Shown piece by piece: positions 59,057-64,000 of a stretch of 64,000 nt of DNA. The DNA comes from Novosphingobium sp. SG919 (GTDB lineage: Bacteria; Pseudomonadota; Alphaproteobacteria; Sphingomonadales; Sphingomonadaceae). The DNA lies in the NCBI RefSeq assembly GCF_012932495.1, contig NZ_JABCNG010000004.1:372001-436000 (forward strand), read 5' to 3'. The notes below the pieces were generated by a model that did not search any database, was not told the origin of the DNA, and saw only the letters and a list, made by a program, of their open reading frames with translations. The number at the start of each line of letters is the position of its first letter. Position 1 is the first letter of the stretch. Position numbers and translations under genes: made by a program.

Positions 59057-59619
59057 GCGTTTCTCCTCTCAGCCATGTTCCGGTCCGGCCTTTTGACGAC
59101 AGGCAAGGCCGCGTCCCGGGCAACGGCCGCAGCGAACCCGGGCGGATCGCGGCGGCGGTTGCATCGGTGATGGTATCACATCGCGTTCCCGCCCCAAGCG
59201 GATTCTCAACCGCAACGGTAGAATTTGTGGCTGGCCAGGATCGCGGGCGTCCGGCTTGACCTTGGCGGTGCCTTGGCGTAGGGGCGCTTTCGTTCCGGGG
59301 GCATTTCATGCCGCCGGCCAGTCAAAGAGCTGAACATTGCCGGTGCGCATGGGGCTGCAAGTGGCGAGTAATCCGCCATGGTGGCCCTTTTCCCATTGGG
59401 CTTGGCCTTGCTGATTCGGATCATGCCGAATCGCCCGGCCGGTCCACCGGGATGCCAGCCGTCAAAGTAACCCGGTGCCGTTGGCCTGGGTGGAGTGTTT
59501 TCGGCTCATACGATGCGTCCCACGCCGTGGCCTTTTGCGCCGCTGCCTTGGTGCATTGCATGAGATGCGTCTTCCTTCACCTGTTCCGGCGTTGCCACAA
59601 CCAAGGTGAAGAGTACTTC
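59057..59619. other. Intergenic region before the str operon
   Basis: These 563 bases separate the leftward TonB-type gene from rpsL and should hold the main promoter of the str operon and its leader. I find no clear sigma-70 boxes and no known ribosomal leader structure. A 72-codon frame on the minus strand (59206-59424) has odd composition and no ribosome site, so I do not call it. Confidence 0.5.
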
Positions 59620-59991
59620 ATGCCTACGATCAACCAGCTGATCCGCAAGGGTCGCGTCCCGCAGAAGGCCAAGAGCAAGGTCCCTGCGATGGAGCAGAAC
59701 CCGCAGAAGCGCGGCGTTTGCACCCGCGTCTACACGACCACCCCGAAGAAGCCGAACTCGGCTCTCCGCAAGGTCGCGAAGATCCGTCTGACCAACAGCC
59801 GCGAAGTCATTTCGTACATTCCCGGCGAAGGCCACAACCTTCAGGAACACTCCGTGGTGCTGATCCGCGGCGGCCGTGTGCGCGACCTTCCCGGCGTGCG
59901 CTACCACGTGCTGCGCGGCGTGCTCGACACGCAGGGCGTGAAGGACCGCAAGCAGAGCCGTTCGAAGTACGGCGCCAAGCGTCCCAAGTAA
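59620..59991 (+). CDS. rpsL: 30S ribosomal protein S12
   Basis: The 123-residue protein is S12, starting MPTINQLIRKGR and containing TTTPKKPNSALRKVAKIRLT and GGRVRDLPGVRYHVLRGVLD. The lysines at the streptomycin-resistance positions (TPKKPNS, and the RVKD-type loop, here GRVRDLPG) have the normal, sensitive form: KKPNS is unchanged. It sits in the decoding centre of the ribosome. It opens the str operon, with rpsG, fusA and tuf behind it; codon use is more biased towards C-ending codons than in its neighbours upstream, as for a highly expressed gene. Confidence 0.98.
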   Translation: MPTINQLIRKGRVPQKAKSKVPAMEQNPQKRGVCTRVYTTTPKKPNSALRKVAKIRLTNSREVISYIPGEGHNLQEHSVVLIRGGRVRDLPGVRYHVLRGVLDTQGVKDRKQSRSKYGAKRPK

Positions 59992-60004
59992 TCGTGGCCG
60001 CAAG

Positions 60005-60038
60005 CCTGGCGGGTGGGGGCACGCGGTGCCCCGCCAGG
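60005..60038 (+). promoter_or_regulatory. Intercistronic stem-loop rpsL-rpsG
   Basis: A 9-bp perfect stem CCTGGCGGG/CCCGCCAGG with inner pairing GCAC/GTGC lies between rpsL and rpsG. It lacks a T run, and since rpsG follows, it is more likely a processing or translation-control element than a terminator. Confidence 0.45.
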
Positions 60039-60097
60039 CCACCATGCCGGAAATGAGCGGCTGGCTTTGATGCTGGCCCGGTCAGAAGGAATTCAAT

Positions 60098-60568
60098 ATG
60101 TCACGTCGTCGTCGTCCGGAAAAGCGGGTCATCCTGCCCGATCCGAAGTTCGGTGATCAGGTTCTGTCGAAGTTCATGAACAACCTCATGCTCGACGGTA
60201 AGAAGTCGGTTGCCGAAAGCATCGTCTATGGCGCTCTCGACACCATGCAGACCCGCGCCAAGGCGGATCCGGTGCAGCTGTTCCACGATGCGCTCAACAA
60301 TGTGAAGCCGCACATCGAAGTGCGTTCGCGCCGCGTCGGTGGTGCGACCTACCAGGTTCCCGTGGAAGTGCGCCCCGAGCGCGCCCAGGCCCTGGCCATT
60401 CGCTGGCTGATCACGGCTGCGCGCAACCGTTCGGAAACCACCATGTCGGCCCGCCTGTCGGCCGAACTGCTGGACGCTGCCAACAACCGCGGCAACGCCG
60501 TCAAGAAGCGCGAAGACACCCACCGCATGGCCGACGCCAACCGCGCGTTCAGCCACTACCGCTGGTAA
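60098..60568 (+). CDS. rpsG: 30S ribosomal protein S7
   Basis: The 156-residue protein is S7, starting MSRRRRPEKRVILPDPKFGD, with the central LDGKKSVAESIVYGAL and the late RADNRAFSHYRW-type end (DANRAFSHYRW). It nucleates assembly of the 30S head by binding 16S RNA, and in enterobacteria represses its own operon. It lies 106 bases after rpsL and 105 before fusA. Length and sequence are fully regular. Confidence 0.98.
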   Translation: MSRRRRPEKRVILPDPKFGDQVLSKFMNNLMLDGKKSVAESIVYGALDTMQTRAKADPVQLFHDALNNVKPHIEVRSRRVGGATYQVPVEVRPERAQALAIRWLITAARNRSETTMSARLSAELLDAANNRGNAVKKREDTHRMADANRAFSHYRW

Positions 60569-60673
60569 GCTTCCGAAAAACTGGTCACGTGGCCGTCTTC
60601 AAACGGTCACAGCAGTAACCATATGGGGTGGGCCGGAGCAATCCGGCCCTTCCCGAACCCAAGGAACACCACC

Positions 60674-62740
<2,067 letters not shown>

Positions 62741-62746
<6 letters not shown>

Positions 62747-62761
62747 TCACTCTGATCAGGC
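62741..62761 (+). promoter_or_regulatory. Stem-loop at the fusA stop codon
   Basis: A perfect 9-bp stem GCCTGATCA/TGATCAGGC with CTC loop includes the fusA stop codon TGA. No T run follows and tuf starts 75 bases on. It may slow decay, act as processing site or set the fusA:tuf ratio. Confidence 0.45.
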
Positions 62762-62835
62762 TAGGGGCGGCGCCTGATTCCGTCGGGTGCCGTACCCCGC
62801 AGAATTCACAGACAAGCGAATAGAAGGTTTGAACA

Positions 62836-64000
<1,165 letters not shown>

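Noticed and set aside
59206..59424. A 72-codon minus-strand frame upstream of rpsL
   Set aside because: No ribosome site, Pro/Arg-rich sequence and no family resemblance; it lies where the str promoter should be.

Overview
The window looks like chromosome from an alphaproteobacterium of the order Sphingomonadales, most likely Novosphingobium or a close relative. Evidence for this: high G+C with strongly G/C-biased third codon positions, a TonB-dependent-receptor sugar locus carrying a flavin-dependent halogenase, a LigAB-type extradiol dioxygenase, and several small proteins of a sphingomonad type. This assignment is inference from gene content; no 16S gene is present.

Layout. 1-2100: the 3' end of proB, an SDR-type epimerase and two small proteins (one DUF2945). 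2117-7600: a DHA2-type MFS exporter, then a leftward sulfate-assimilation operon cobA-DUF2849-cysI-DUF934-cysH in which the CysH has the APS-reductase cysteine set. 7900-10733: a membrane diguanylate cyclase, a small secreted protein, and a CLC-F type fluoride/proton antiporter preceded by a clear fluoride riboswitch. 10701-15840: mechanosensitive channel, MetC-like PLP enzyme, 3-mercaptopyruvate sulfurtransferase, a Pro/Ala-rich membrane protein and queF. 16060-20000: orphan Flp pilin, aldo/keto reductase, GAF-Fis regulator, lipoprotein cytochrome c and an AT-richer stretch with one conserved hypothetical gene.

20128-33117 is a maltodextrin/alpha-glucan utilisation locus. Leftward: TonB receptor, tryptophan-halogenase-like flavoprotein, secreted alpha-amylase, cytoplasmic alpha-glucosidase (GH13) and GH97 enzyme, three of the junctions being 4-bp overlaps or nearly so. 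Rightward: LacI-type regulator and MFS sugar importer. Two near-perfect copies of the palindrome GCATACGTATGC, one in the receptor/lacI intergenic region and one before the importer, are candidate operators.

33118-42323: serine hydrolase, Lrp regulator, DsbA-like protein, modABC (ModC without its TOBE domain), a composite palindromic repeat, Kup, and a divergent KdpDE-like pair whose KdpD lacks the N-terminal sensor half. 42454-51632: a soluble chemoreceptor, an AlgE-like porin, a 267-bp element with 32-bp perfect terminal inverted repeats (MITE-like), a complete type I secretion system (ABC-HlyD-TolC) with no visible substrate, and an HWE-type histidine kinase. 51762-59056: small protein, LigAB, a NarXL-like two-component pair, a divergent cluster starting with a LuxR-type regulator that has a C-terminal membrane anchor, a winged-helix protein, and a TonB-type protein. 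59620-64000: the str operon rpsL-rpsG-fusA-tuf, cut by the window end.

The most rewarding points are the fluoride riboswitch with a possible ribosome-site sequestration mechanism, the LacI operator pair with the halogenase-containing sugar locus, the inverted-repeat element at the porin stop codon, and the membrane-anchored LuxR cluster.
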